A stretch of DNA of 64,000 nt, taken from the NCBI RefSeq assembly GCF_002127655.1, contig NZ_NEHB01000004.1:207012-271011 (forward strand), given 5' to 3'. The translations under genes were made by a program, and so were the position numbers. The stretch comes from Janthinobacterium sp. GW456P. GTDB lineage: Bacteria; Pseudomonadota; Gammaproteobacteria; Burkholderiales; Burkholderiaceae_D. Positions 1-9,126 of the stretch are shown piece after piece. Position 1 is the first letter of the stretch, and each line of letters opens with the position of its first letter. The notes beneath the pieces are model-generated. The model saw nothing but the letters and a program-made list of their open reading frames with translations, was not told where the DNA came from and made no database searches.

Positions 1-2
1 TG

Positions 3-1385
3 GGGTTTTTCGTCGACCTGATCAACATGTTCATCACCAGCGTTGCCTATCCCGACATCGGCCATGCCTTGCATGCGTCGGTGGCGCAGCTGGCGTGGAT
101 CAGCACCGCTTACATCCTCGGCCTGACCATCGTCATTCCCGCCAGCGCCTGGCTGGCTGCCTGTTATGGCAGCAAAACTGTGTTCATGGCATCGTTGCTC
201 ACCTTTTTATGCGCCAGCATCGGCGCCGGCCTGGCGCCGTCGATCGAGGCGCTGATCGCCTGGCGCTGCGTGCAGGGCCTCGGCGGCGGCTTGCTGATCC
301 CGCTGGGGCAAAGCATGACCTACCAGCTGTACCAGCCTGCCGAGCGCCCCGGCCTGTCCTCCGTCATCATGCTGGTGGGCTTGCTGGCGCCCGCCCTCTC
401 GCCGGCGCTGGGCGGCGTGATCGTCGACAGCCTGTCGTGGCGGGCGATTTTTTACCTGAACGTGCCGTTCGCCGCGCTGGCGCTGCTGCTGGCCGCCTGC
501 TGGCTGCGTGCCGATCCGCCGCGCGCGGCCGTGCCCCGTCTCGACGTGGGCGGCCTGCTGGCGGGCAGCACGGCGATTTTGCTGCTGTTGCTGGGCTTGA
601 CCATGCTCGGTACGCCGGGTGAGTTGCTGGCCGGTGCCGGCGTGCTGGCGCTGGGCGCCGCCTGCGCGTGGGGTTATGTGCGTGGCGCGCTGCGCAAGTC
701 GACGCCGCTGCTGAACCTGCGCTTGGCCGCCGAGCCGCTGCTGCGCATTGCCATGCTGATGTATCTGCTGGTGCCGGGCGTCTTCATGGGCGTGAGCCTG
801 CTGGCCATGCTGTACCTGCAGGGCGTGCTGGGTATGCCGGCCTCGACGGCGGGCGCCTTGATGCTGCCGTGGGCGCTGGCCTCGTTTGGCGCCATTGCGC
901 TGACCGGCAAAAGCTACCGCCGCGTGGGGCCGCAGCCGCTGTTCATCGCCGGCGCCCTGCTGCAGGCGGCGGGCATGCTGATGCTGCTGCGGGTGGCGGC
1001 GGCCGATCAGTTGTTCTGGCTGGCCGGCGCGTATGCCGTGATGGGCTTTGGCGGCGGCTTGTGCAGCAGCACGGCGCAAAGCACGGCGTTTTTGCGCACG
1101 CCCGACGCGCAACTGAGCCAGGCCAGTGCCGTGTGGAATATCAACCGCCAGCTGGGCTTTTGCCTGGGCGTGGCGCTGCTCAGCGTACTGCTGAACGGCT
1201 TGCTGGCGGCGCAAGGCATCGCCAGCCTGGACGACCCGGCCCTGCATGCGCGCGCGGCGCAGGTGTTTCACTGGTGCTTTGCCCTGGCTGCCGCGTCGTG
1301 CGTGCTGCCTTTGGTGCTGTGCCTGCGCATCGACAACCGCGCTGTTCTCGACCTTTTACATCACCATGGAGCAAGCAAAAAATGA
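3..1385 (+). CDS. DHA2-type MFS drug exporter, 5'-truncated by window
   Basis: Reading frame is open from the window edge: codons 3-26 encode GFFVDLIN ahead of the first ATG at 27, and this is typical first-helix sequence of EmrB/QacA-type transporters, so the true start lies upstream. About 461 residues are visible, almost entirely hydrophobic helices, with the family-typical segment RCVQGLGGGLLIPLG near residue 90 and a proline/glycine-rich antiporter-like helix (LLAPALSPALGGVIVDSLSWR). Predicted proton-driven export of a drug or metabolite across the inner membrane; substrate not inferable. The stop overlaps the start of the next gene by ATGA, indicating translational coupling. Confidence 0.88.
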   Translation, partial: GFFVDLINMFITSVAYPDIGHALHASVAQLAWISTAYILGLTIVIPASAWLAACYGSKTVFMASLLTFLCASIGAGLAPSIEALIAWRCVQGLGGGLLIPLGQSMTYQLYQPAERPGLSSVIMLVGLLAPALSPALGGVIVDSLSWRAIFYLNVPFAALALLLAACWLRADPPRAAVPRLDVGGLLAGSTAILLLLLGLTMLGTPGELLAGAGVLALGAACAWGYVRGALRKSTPLLNLRLAAEPLLRIAMLMYLLVPGVFMGVSLLAMLYLQGVLGMPASTAGALMLPWALASFGAIALTGKSYRRVGPQPLFIAGALLQAAGMLMLLRVAAADQLFWLAGAYAVMGFGGGLCSSTAQSTAFLRTPDAQLSQASAVWNINRQLGFCLGVALLSVLLNGLLAAQGIASLDDPALHARAAQVFHWCFALAAASCVLPLVLCLRIDNRAVLDLLHHHGASKK

Positions 1386-1792
1386 ATGCATCTACCCCTT
1401 ATTTTGACGACGTTTTATCGACGCATGTGCTGATCCGCGAATGGCTTTCCGGCGCAGCCACGGCGCCCGAACATTGCGCTGATTTGCTCGCGCGTTTCTC
1501 GCCTGATTTCACGATGGTGGCGCCCGGTGGCAAGCAGCTCGATGCTGCCGGCTTGACGGCGTTTTTCCGGAGCGCCGGCGGCAGCCGTCCGGGTTTACAG
1601 ATGCGCATTTCGGATATCGTTCTGATACAGGAAAGCGCGGCCGGCGCCACCGTCGCCTACCGTGAGTTGCAGTCCATGCCCGGCGCGGAAAACACCGAGC
1701 GTCTGTCGACTGTCGTGTATGAAAAAACGCCTGCCGGCACCCTGCTGTGGCGCCATCTGCACGAGACGTGGGCGGTGCCGGCGGCCGTGTAA
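1382..1792 (+). CDS. small NTF2/SnoaL-like protein
   Basis: 136 residues starting at the ATG of an ATGA overlap with the upstream MFS gene, hence same operon. Size and pattern (N-terminal helices, LLARFSPDFTMVAPGGKQLDAAGL, then alternating strands ending in TLLWRHLHETW) resemble NTF2/SnoaL or DUF4440 folds, which are either small enzymes or binding proteins. No signal peptide or catalytic motif can be recognised. Function unknown; association with the exporter is by position only. Confidence 0.75.
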   Translation: MNASTPYFDDVLSTHVLIREWLSGAATAPEHCADLLARFSPDFTMVAPGGKQLDAAGLTAFFRSAGGSRPGLQMRISDIVLIQESAAGATVAYRELQSMPGAENTERLSTVVYEKTPAGTLLWRHLHETWAVPAAV

Positions 1793-1905
1793 CGGGAGCA
1801 AGAAGCGTGGCATTTTCCTACAGACAGGCAAGCCGCGCGCTGGCTGCGCAGGAGGAACTGTCGGTTCAAGATGGAGTTTTATCGACCATGGACAGGAGAA
1901 GCGCG

Positions 1906-2250
1906 ATGAACGACAGCCCCTTGAAGCCGGCAAACCAGGCCCGCAATAGCGGCATCGACAAGACCGCTACCGCGCAAGCGGAGGGCGACGCCTACGCCAA
2001 CCAGGGTGGCGGCAAGCCCGCCAGCGGCAATGTCGCCAGCGGCCACTGGGCGAACAATGTGATCACGCCGCAGGGCGCGCCCGACGCCGTGGCGCAGGAA
2101 AACCTGCCCACGCTGGGCCAGCCGGAACACCGCGACCACGTCAAGGGCGTGGCCCAGCAGCCGCACAGCGAAGCGGGCAAGCTGGCCGATGACAGGCCGG
2201 GGCGCAACGAGTCGAAAGACGTGCACCGCTCGCTCAACCAGCACGAATAA
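1906..2250 (+). CDS. hydrophilic, probably disordered 114-aa protein
   Basis: The start at 1906 is preferred because GGAG at 1894-1897 lies 8 nt upstream; an in-frame ATG at 1888 has no such site. The protein is rich in Asn, Gln, Gly, Ala and charged residues, has no cysteine, no signal peptide and no hydrophobic segment, so it looks intrinsically disordered. It ends HRSLNQHE. No family recognised. Codon use matches neighbours, and 113 nt separate it from the preceding gene. Confidence 0.6.
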   Translation: MNDSPLKPANQARNSGIDKTATAQAEGDAYANQGGGKPASGNVASGHWANNVITPQGAPDAVAQENLPTLGQPEHRDHVKGVAQQPHSEAGKLADDRPGRNESKDVHRSLNQHE

Positions 2251-2257
2251 ACAGCCG

Positions 2258-2278
2258 TGATTTTATGCTGGAAAATCA
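2258..2278. terminator. possible weak bidirectional terminator
   Basis: TGATTTT (2258-2264), 7-nt loop, AAAATCA (2272-2278): a perfect 7-bp stem between two convergent genes; its right arm includes the stop codon of the minus-strand gene. The stem is A+T-rich and lacks a full T tract, so termination is uncertain. Confidence 0.3.
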
Positions 2279-2851
2279 GCTTAAATCATGCAACGCTTTT
2301 TGCAGCGCGGGACCGGTGGAAAACTGTGAAAATACCACCTCCAGGCCACTCCGCTCGGGGGTGCAGCACATCGGTCCCACCAGGTAGCTCGGCGCCACGG
2401 GAAACGGCGCCAGGCGCAGCAGCGGCCATAGCTTGCCGTCAAGCGAATACTGCACCCGGATGGCGCCCTTTTCCACCGTCACGCGCAGCCAGAAACCGTC
2501 CGGCATGGCGGGCGCCAGGCTGACGGCCCAATCCGATTTGTCCGCCGTTAGTACGGTGCTCAACAACAGCTGGCCGTCGGAAAATTCGACGCCGCACTTG
2601 ATCCAGTTTTCCGCATCGATGCGCACCATCATGCCGGCCTGGTCGTACAGCGCACAATACTGCGCCGCCACGTGCAGCTGCGCCGTGAAATCGCCGTCGA
2701 CTTCAGTGCCGAAAAAGTGGCCGCTGTCGCGGATAAAACCATACGCCGTCTTGCGCCAGAAATCCGTGTTCGCATCCGTCGTCACGCGCAATTGCGCGCC
2801 GTCGGCGGACCAGTTTTCCGGTGGATTCAGCCAGCTGCCTTGCGTGAACAT
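2276..2851 (-). CDS. DUF1349 family protein
   Basis: 191 residues from an ATG at 2851 preceded on the minus strand by GGAGGAGAGGCGA, an excellent ribosome-binding site; the longer frame running into the neighbour is rejected. Sequence has the concanavalin-like beta-sandwich look of DUF1349: TDFWRKTAYGFIRDSGHFF, a central YDQAGMMVRIDAENWIKCG, and a C-terminal VGPMCCTPERSGLEVVFSQF. Family role unknown (proposed carbohydrate or ligand binding). It starts 25 nt after the outer-membrane factor stop, so it is probably the last gene of the RND operon. Confidence 0.82.
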   Translation of the reverse strand: MFTQGSWLNPPENWSADGAQLRVTTDANTDFWRKTAYGFIRDSGHFFGTEVDGDFTAQLHVAAQYCALYDQAGMMVRIDAENWIKCGVEFSDGQLLLSTVLTADKSDWAVSLAPAMPDGFWLRVTVEKGAIRVQYSLDGKLWPLLRLAPFPVAPSYLVGPMCCTPERSGLEVVFSQFSTGPALQKALHDLS

Positions 2852-2876
2852 CGCCTCTCCTCCTGAGCAAAAAATG

Positions 2877-4265
2877 CTACATAGTGTGCCCCCATCCCAG
2901 CGCCTTGTACAGGGCGATCGCATCGATGTAGGACGCCGTTTCCGCCAGCAGCGCTTCGCGCCGGATATCGTACAAGGCGCGCTGGTTTTCCAGCACGGCC
3001 TGATAGCTGCCACCGCCGCCCGCATAGCGCGTGCTGGCGATGCCCAGGGCCGCGTTGCCATGGCGCGCCGATTCCAGCAGGGAGGCCAGGCGCGTCTGGT
3101 TTTCCGCCAGCTGCGTGACGGCGTTTTCCACGTCTTCCTGCGCGGTTAGCAGGACTTGCTCATAGCGTGCCAGGGCGCCCTGCGCCTGGGCCTGCGTGCC
3201 GCGCAAGCGTGCCTTGACGCTGCCCAGACGGAAGGCCGGATGACTGACGGAGGGCGCCACCTCGACCGCGCGCGCGCCGCCATCGAACACGCCGCTGCCG
3301 CGCAAGGCAAAGAAGCCCAGAAAGCCGCCCAGGCTCAGGCGCGGATACAGGTCGGCCGTGGCGGCTCCCACGTCTTCGCTGGAAGCGGCCAGCAGGCGCT
3401 CGGCGCGCACCACGTCGGGCCGCTGCTTGATCAGGCGGTTCACGTCGCCCAGCGGCAGCTGGCCCGCCAGCGGCGCCTGCTGCTGGGGCTTGGTGGCCAG
3501 CGCGATGGCGCCGGGCGTCTGGCCGCTCAGCACATCGAGCCGGTACTGCGCCTGGCGCAAGCCCGCCTGCAACGGCGGCAAGGCTGCCTCGCTGCGCGCC
3601 AGGTTGGCCAGCGCGTTGTGGCGTTCTTCCGGCAAGCCGCTGCCGGCGCGGATGCGCGCGTCGATCAAGGCCACCGTGTCGCGCCAGCTTTGCACCTGCG
3701 CCTGGGTCAGCGCCAGGTTTTGCTGGTAACCCAGGGCCTCGTAATAATTGCGCGCCACCTCGGCGGCGATCGTCAGCCGCACTTGCCGCAAATCGGCCTG
3801 CGCCGCATCGGCGCGCGCCTGCGCCGAACGGCTCATGTGCGCCAGGCGGCCGAACAGGTCGATCTCCCATTGCGCGTCGAAACCCACGCGCGTGCTGGCG
3901 CTGGCGGCGCGGCTATCGGGCGTATTTTGCTGCACCGTGCGCTGCCATCCGGCCTGGCCCGTGACGGCAGGCAGTTCGTCGAGCCGGCGTTCGTCGAAGA
4001 CGGCGCGCGCGGCCAGCAAACTCGCCTGCGCCTGGGCGATGTCGAGGTTGTGTTCGAGCGCGCTGGCGATCAGCTGCGACAGCCGTGCATCGTCGAAAAA
4101 CGTCCACCACGCGGCGTCGCTGACGGCGCCCGCGCCGGGGGCGAATTGCGCCTGCTGCGGGCTGGCCAGGCTGATGGCGGGCGTGCCCGGCGTGACGTAG
4201 GCGGGGCTGACGGCGCAGCCGGCCAGCACGGGGAAAAGGAAGGCTAGATAGCGGTAATTTTTCAT
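2877..4265 (-). CDS. RND efflux outer-membrane lipoprotein, NodT family
   Basis: 462 residues with lipobox LAGC (Cys17), then two TolC-like repeats of long helices and outer-membrane strands (DAQWEIDLFGRL, QKRPDVVRAERLLAASSEDVGAA) typical of NodT/OprM-type factors. It forms the trimeric outer-membrane exit duct for the RND permease. Its ATG overlaps the permease stop by ATGA (4262-4265), so the two are translationally coupled. Length is normal for the family. Confidence 0.93.
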   Translation of the reverse strand: MKNYRYLAFLFPVLAGCAVSPAYVTPGTPAISLASPQQAQFAPGAGAVSDAAWWTFFDDARLSQLIASALEHNLDIAQAQASLLAARAVFDERRLDELPAVTGQAGWQRTVQQNTPDSRAASASTRVGFDAQWEIDLFGRLAHMSRSAQARADAAQADLRQVRLTIAAEVARNYYEALGYQQNLALTQAQVQSWRDTVALIDARIRAGSGLPEERHNALANLARSEAALPPLQAGLRQAQYRLDVLSGQTPGAIALATKPQQQAPLAGQLPLGDVNRLIKQRPDVVRAERLLAASSEDVGAATADLYPRLSLGGFLGFFALRGSGVFDGGARAVEVAPSVSHPAFRLGSVKARLRGTQAQAQGALARYEQVLLTAQEDVENAVTQLAENQTRLASLLESARHGNAALGIASTRYAGGGGSYQAVLENQRALYDIRREALLAETASYIDAIALYKALGWGHTM

Positions 4266-7200
4266 ACGGATTCCTTCAGCGCCTGCGACAAATCGCGCGC
4301 GCGCGGCGTGGCATGGTCGGCCGTGTGGCGGCGGGCCAGAAAGGTGTACACGGTGGGCAGCACGAACAGGGTAAAAAAGGTGCCGATCAACATGCCCGAG
4401 ACGATCACGACGCCCAGGCCGAAGCGGCTGTTGGCGCCCGCGCCGGAAGCGAACAGCAGCGGCACGAGGCCTACCACCATGGCGGCCGTCGTCATCAAAA
4501 TCGGGCGCAGGCGGATCTGCGCCGCCTTGCGGATGGCCGTGATGCGGTCGAGCTGTTCATGCACCTGCAATTCGTTGGCAAATTCCACCATCAGGATGCC
4601 GTGCTTGCTGATCAAGCCGATCAGGGTCACGAGGCCGATCTGCGTGTAGATGTTGACGGTGGCGTAGCCAAGCGCCAGCGGAATCAGGGCGCCGCAAATC
4701 GACAGGGGCACGGTGATCAGGATGATCAAAGGGTCCGTCAGGCTTTCGTACTGGGCCGCCAGCACCAGGTAAATCACGATCACGGCCGCCAGGAAGGCCA
4801 GCAACAGGGCATTGCCCTCCGTGGCGAACTGGCGCGCATCCGATTGCCAGTCGTAGCTGAAGCCGGGCGGCAGGGTTTTCGCCACGCCGTCGAGGAAGGC
4901 CACGGCGTCGCCCAGGGTCACGCCGGGCGCCGGCACGCCCTGGAAAGTGGCCGCGTTTTGCTGGTTGAACTGCGTCAGCATGTTCGGCTCGATCTGTTCG
5001 CTCACCGAGACGACGGCGGACAGGGGCAGCAGGCTGCCATCGTCGGCGCGCACGTACTGCTGCGTCAGGGCTTGCGCCGTGAGTCTCTGTTCGCGCGGGC
5101 TTTGCGCGATGACGTCGTAGGCGCGGCCATCCATGCCGAAGCGGTTCAGATAATTTTCGCCCACCAGCACGGCCAGCGATTCGCCGATGTCCTGCATGCG
5201 GATGCCCAGGCTGTTCGCCTTCGAGCGGTCCACGCGCACTTTCACCACGGGGTTGTTGTAATCGAGGTCGCTGTCGACGACGGCAAACAGGCCGCTTGTC
5301 CGTGCGCGCTGCTTGACATCTTCCATGGTGCGGAACAGCGTGGCGTAATCCTGCGCGCTGCGCAGCACCATCTGCACGGGCAAGCCGCCGCTCGACCCGG
5401 GCAAGGGCGCCAGCTGGAAGGCGAAGATGCTCGTGCCTTCCACGTCGCCCACGGCGTGCTGCAATTCGGCCTGGATGACGGCCGCGTTGCGCGCGCGTTC
5501 CGCCCACGGCGTCAGGTTGATGCCGCCGATGCTCGATGCAGGTCCTTCGCCGCCGTTGATGATCCAGCGCGAGTGCGTTTCGGGGATGTTTTTGTAGATG
5601 GCATCGAGTTTGTACGAAAAGCGCTCGACGTAATCGAGGTTGGCGTGCTGCGGCGCCTTGATCGCCGTCAAGACGCTGGCCTGGTCTTCCGCTGGCGCCA
5701 GTTCGCGCTGCGGCAGCAGGTACAGGAACGGCAGGCTCACCATCACCAGCGCGGCGAAACCGGCACTGAGCCAGCGGTGGTGCAGCGAGCGGTCCAGCAG
5801 GCGCGCATAGCGCGAGGTTAAACCCTCGAAGAAATGCTCGGCGGCGCGCGCCATGCGCCCTTCCGCTTGTTTCGGTTGCAGCAGCAATGAGCTCATCACG
5901 GGCGACAGGGTCAGCGCCACCACGCCCGACACCACCACGGCGCCGGCCAAAGTGAGCGCAAATTCCTTGAACAGCGCGCCCGTCAACCCCCCCATCATGC
6001 CGATCGGCGCATACACGGCCGCCAGCGTGATCGTCATGGCGATCACGGGGCCGGCCACTTCGCGCGCGCCGACCAGCGCGGCCGCCACGGGCGTCTTGCC
6101 TTCCTCGATATGCCGGTGCACGTTTTCCACCACGACGATGGCGTCGTCGACCACCAGGCCCACGGCCAGCACCATCGCCAGCAGGGTGAGCAGATTGATG
6201 CTGAAGCCGAAGGCCAGCATCAGCGCCGCCGCGCCCAGCATCGACAGCGGTATCGTCACGACGGGAATCAGCACCGAGCGCAGGGATCCCATGCACAAAT
6301 AGATGACGATGACGACGATCAGCAGCGCTTCGAGCAGCGTGTGCGCCACCTCGTCGATGGACGACTGGATGAAGCGCGCCGTCTCGAACGCCAGCTCCAC
6401 CTTCACGCCGGGCGGCAGGGTTTTCTGGATCTCGGGCAGCAGTTTTTTGATGCCGTCGACGATCACCAGCGGGTTGCCGCCCGGCGTGGGCGACAGGCCC
6501 AGATACACGGCCGGCACGCCATCCATGATGCCGCTCGTCTCCAGCGCGGCCGCGCCCAGTTCCACCGTGCCCACGTCTTTCAGACGCACGAGCGATGCGC
6601 TGTCATCGCCGCCCTTGCGGATGACCATGTCGCGGAATTGTTCCACGCTGGTCAGGTCCGTGTTGACGCTGATGTTGGAAACGACGAATTGTCCCTTCAC
6701 CTTGCCCGGTGCCGCCTGGTAGTTATTGCGCCGCACGGCGTCGGCCACGTCGGCCGCCGTCAGGCCGCGCGCCGCCAGTTTGGCCGGGTCGATCCACAAA
6801 CGCATGGCCAGCTGCTGGCCGCCATACACGTCGACTTTCGCCACGCCGTCGATGGTGGCGAACATCGGCTGCACCACGCGCGCCAGGTAGTCGGTCAGCG
6901 CGGGCGCCGAGACGCTCTCGCTGGCAAAGCCCACGTAGGCGACGGCGGAGGAATCGCCGGCCGAGCGCTCGATGACGGGGTCAAACGCGCCTTCGGGCAG
7001 CTTGTAGCGCACCTGGTTGACCTTGGCCATCACTTCCGTCAGCGCCTGCGTGGAATCGCGGTTCAATTCCATGCGCACGGTGACCGTGCTGCTGCCCTGC
7101 ACCGAGGATGAGGTCAGATAATCGATGCCTTCCACCGACGACACGGCTTGCGCGATCGGCTGCGTGACAAAACCCTGCATCAGTTCCGCCGAAGCGCCCG

Positions 7201-7354
7201 GGTACGTGGTTTTTACGGTGATGGTGGACGATTCGAGCATCGGATATTGGCGGATCGGCAGCTGCAGGATGGCGACCACGCCCAGCATCAAAATCAGGGT
7301 ACTGATCACCAGCGCCAGCACGGGGCGGCGCACAAATAGGTCGGTAAATTTCAT
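4262..7354 (-). CDS. HAE1-type RND multidrug efflux permease
   Basis: 1030 residues, the usual length of AcrB/MexB-class transporters. Starts MKFTDLFVRRPVLALV with the first transmembrane helix, followed by the periplasmic porter loop (QLPIRQYP, YPGASAELMQGFVT). The proton-relay aspartates are in TM4 (GLVVDDAIVVVENVHRH) and the relay lysine in TM10 (LISKHGILMVEFAN). It exports hydrophobic compounds by proton antiport with the adjacent adaptor and outer-membrane factor. Gap to the adaptor gene is 12 nt. Substrate not predictable from sequence alone. Confidence 0.95.
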   Translation of the reverse strand: MKFTDLFVRRPVLALVISTLILMLGVVAILQLPIRQYPMLESSTITVKTTYPGASAELMQGFVTQPIAQAVSSVEGIDYLTSSSVQGSSTVTVRMELNRDSTQALTEVMAKVNQVRYKLPEGAFDPVIERSAGDSSAVAYVGFASESVSAPALTDYLARVVQPMFATIDGVAKVDVYGGQQLAMRLWIDPAKLAARGLTAADVADAVRRNNYQAAPGKVKGQFVVSNISVNTDLTSVEQFRDMVIRKGGDDSASLVRLKDVGTVELGAAALETSGIMDGVPAVYLGLSPTPGGNPLVIVDGIKKLLPEIQKTLPPGVKVELAFETARFIQSSIDEVAHTLLEALLIVVIVIYLCMGSLRSVLIPVVTIPLSMLGAAALMLAFGFSINLLTLLAMVLAVGLVVDDAIVVVENVHRHIEEGKTPVAAALVGAREVAGPVIAMTITLAAVYAPIGMMGGLTGALFKEFALTLAGAVVVSGVVALTLSPVMSSLLLQPKQAEGRMARAAEHFFEGLTSRYARLLDRSLHHRWLSAGFAALVMVSLPFLYLLPQRELAPAEDQASVLTAIKAPQHANLDYVERFSYKLDAIYKNIPETHSRWIINGGEGPASSIGGINLTPWAERARNAAVIQAELQHAVGDVEGTSIFAFQLAPLPGSSGGLPVQMVLRSAQDYATLFRTMEDVKQRARTSGLFAVVDSDLDYNNPVVKVRVDRSKANSLGIRMQDIGESLAVLVGENYLNRFGMDGRAYDVIAQSPREQRLTAQALTQQYVRADDGSLLPLSAVVSVSEQIEPNMLTQFNQQNAATFQGVPAPGVTLGDAVAFLDGVAKTLPPGFSYDWQSDARQFATEGNALLLAFLAAVIVIYLVLAAQYESLTDPLIILITVPLSICGALIPLALGYATVNIYTQIGLVTLIGLISKHGILMVEFANELQVHEQLDRITAIRKAAQIRLRPILMTTAAMVVGLVPLLFASGAGANSRFGLGVVIVSGMLIGTFFTLFVLPTVYTFLARRHTADHATPRARDLSQALKESV

Positions 7355-7366
7355 GACGGCCTTCCC

Positions 7367-8467
7367 TCAAGAACCGGCCTTGGGCGCGGCGCGCTTGGCC
7401 TCGTCCAGGGTGTTGGCCACGGCTTGCACGGCCATGCCGTCGGCCAGTTTCAGCTGGCCCGAAGCGACCACGCGCTGCCCTTCGCGCAAGCCGTCGAGGA
7501 TGGCGACACGGCCCCCCGCCCTCTCGCCCAGTTTGACGCCCACGCGCTTGACGGTGAGCGGCTGCTTGCCCTCCTGCTGCGCCACAAACACCGTGTCGCC
7601 ATACGCGCTGTAGGTCACGGCCGTTTCCGGCACCGTCAGCTGCCGGCCCGCTTCGCGCGCCACGCGCACATTCGCGTACATGCCGGCTTTTAAGGCGCCG
7701 CGCGGATTGCTGAGCGCCGCCTGTACCTGCACCATGCGCGAGCGGGCGATCAACGGGTCGATGGCGTTGATCTTCGCCGTGAAGATTTCATCGGGACAGG
7801 CGTCCACCAGCACTTGCACGGCCTGGCCAGGCGCCAGCTTCGCGCTGCTCTGTTCATCGAGGGCGAAGTTCACCATCAACGACTTCGTGTCGATCAGGCT
7901 GGCCACCGTATCGGCCGCGTTCAGGTACTGGCCCGCGTGCACCTTGCGGATGCCCAGTTGCCCCGCGAACGGGGCGCGGATGGTCTTTTGCGCGATCAGC
8001 GCCTCCGTCTGGCGCACGTCGCCCAGGGCCGCATCGCGCGCGGCCAGGGCGCTATCGAGTTGCTCCTGCGTGGCCGCTTTTTCCCTGACCATCTGCGCCG
8101 TGCGCGCATGGCTGCTTTCCGCGTTTTTCAACTGTGCGCGCTGGCGCAGCAGGGCCGCCCGTTCCGGCGCGTCATTCAGCTGTACCAGCACGGCGCCAGC
8201 TGCCACCTGCTGGCCCGATTCGAAGCGGATCTGCGTGATCCGGCCGCCCGTTTCGGCGGCCACTTGTACTTGCCGCGCCGCTTCCAGTTCGCCCACGCCC
8301 GCAAAAAAACGCTCTTGCGTGCCCAGCACGACGGGAACCAGCGCCACCTTGGTGGCGGGGTAGGCGGCGGCATCGGCCGCATGCGAATCTGCCCGCGGAT
8401 ACAGCGCGGCGCCCGCGACGGCCAGGGCGATGGCCAGCGCGGAAGCGCCGACGATTTTCGTGTTCAT
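7367..8467 (-). CDS. RND periplasmic adaptor (HlyD/AcrA family)
   Basis: 366 residues from ATG 8467, with AAGGAC about 8 nt upstream; an upstream in-frame ATG at 8491 adds an implausible extension before the export signal. N-terminal hydrophobic signal/anchor (VGASALAIALAVAGAALYP), then the biotinyl-lipoyl half motif (QIRFESGQQVAAGAVLVQL), a coiled-coil hairpin, the second lipoyl half (IRAPFAGQLGIRKVHAGQYL) and beta-barrel. No lipobox cysteine, so membrane-anchored or soluble. Bridges permease and outer-membrane factor. First gene of the tripartite set; the DUF2165 gene lies 51 nt upstream on the same strand. Confidence 0.93.
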   Translation of the reverse strand: MNTKIVGASALAIALAVAGAALYPRADSHAADAAAYPATKVALVPVVLGTQERFFAGVGELEAARQVQVAAETGGRITQIRFESGQQVAAGAVLVQLNDAPERAALLRQRAQLKNAESSHARTAQMVREKAATQEQLDSALAARDAALGDVRQTEALIAQKTIRAPFAGQLGIRKVHAGQYLNAADTVASLIDTKSLMVNFALDEQSSAKLAPGQAVQVLVDACPDEIFTAKINAIDPLIARSRMVQVQAALSNPRGALKAGMYANVRVAREAGRQLTVPETAVTYSAYGDTVFVAQQEGKQPLTVKRVGVKLGERAGGRVAILDGLREGQRVVASGQLKLADGMAVQAVANTLDEAKRAAPKAGS

Positions 8468-8518
8468 GATGAAGTCCTTTACTGCAGTCAAAGGGAGAAG
8501 AGGCGCAGCGGAGGCTGA

Positions 8519-9001
8519 TCAGGTCCGCTGCGCGTTGAAAAGTACAAACAGGGCTATGGTCCACAGCAGCAGCACCAGGTGCGTCGTCTGCAAGCTTTCC
8601 TGGGCGATCCAGTAGCCGAACCACAGGCCGCCCAGGTGCATCAGCAGCAAGAAGGCCGCCATGGCGCACAAGGCCAGGTTCAGCCAGGGCAAGCCAGCGG
8701 CCAGGCCGCCGCCGAGAAACAGCGCCACGCCCGTCCAGGCGGCAATGGCCGCCAGCAGTTGCAGCGCCAGCACCACGCCCAGCGAGAGCCGGTGCAAGGT
8801 CAATGAGGTGAGCGCGCGGCGCAGCAGCGGCGTCTGGATGGTCGGGTCCTGGCGCAGCGGGTCCATGCGCATGGTGTTGCCGATGGCCCAGACGGAGCCA
8901 TGGAAGGCGTGCAGGTTGTTGATGGCGGCCAGGGTGAGCCAGATTGCCAGGCCGCTAGCGAAAATGGCGTGAAACAGCCAGATGGAGTGAGACAGTTGCA
9001 T
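8519..9001 (-). CDS. DUF2165 family inner-membrane protein
   Basis: 160 residues with four predicted membrane helices (residues about 5-30, 70-95, 98-122, 138-157) and the cytoplasmic-loop pattern NLHAFHGSVWAIGNTMRMD seen in DUF2165 proteins. Function of the family is unknown. Only 51 nt precede the adaptor gene downstream, so it may be cotranscribed with the RND genes, and it is divergent from the HTH regulator at 9127, which suggests shared control. Confidence 0.82.
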   Translation of the reverse strand: MQLSHSIWLFHAIFASGLAIWLTLAAINNLHAFHGSVWAIGNTMRMDPLRQDPTIQTPLLRRALTSLTLHRLSLGVVLALQLLAAIAAWTGVALFLGGGLAAGLPWLNLALCAMAAFLLLMHLGGLWFGYWIAQESLQTTHLVLLLWTIALFVLFNAQRT

Positions 9002-9053
9002 GGGAAAATCCTGTCAAAAGAGTACCGTGCCGGCATGCAGGCGTGGAAACTCC

Positions 9054-9104
9054 TCGACAGCGGGGAGCTACCGGCCTATTATGCAAGCAATTAGTTGGTT
9101 AACT
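9054..9104 (+). promoter_or_regulatory. sigma-70 promoter and dyad for the HTH regulator
   Basis: TCGACA (9054-9059), 17-bp spacer, TATTAT (9077-9082): each hexamer is one mismatch from consensus. Just downstream is AGTTGGTTAACT (9093-9104), an AGTT/AACT dyad near the expected transcription start, a candidate autoregulatory operator. The same segment is also the upstream region of the divergent DUF2165 gene. Confidence 0.5.
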
Positions 9105-9126
9105 GGCCCCATGATAGTTGAGTGAA

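Noticed and set aside
3156..4247. 363-codon frame antisense to the outer-membrane factor
   Set aside because: Low-complexity Arg/Gln/Gly translation, no ribosome site, opposite a well-supported gene.
4313..5821. 502-codon frame antisense to the RND permease
   Set aside because: Same artefact of GC-rich codon bias; the sense strand encodes conserved RND motifs throughout.
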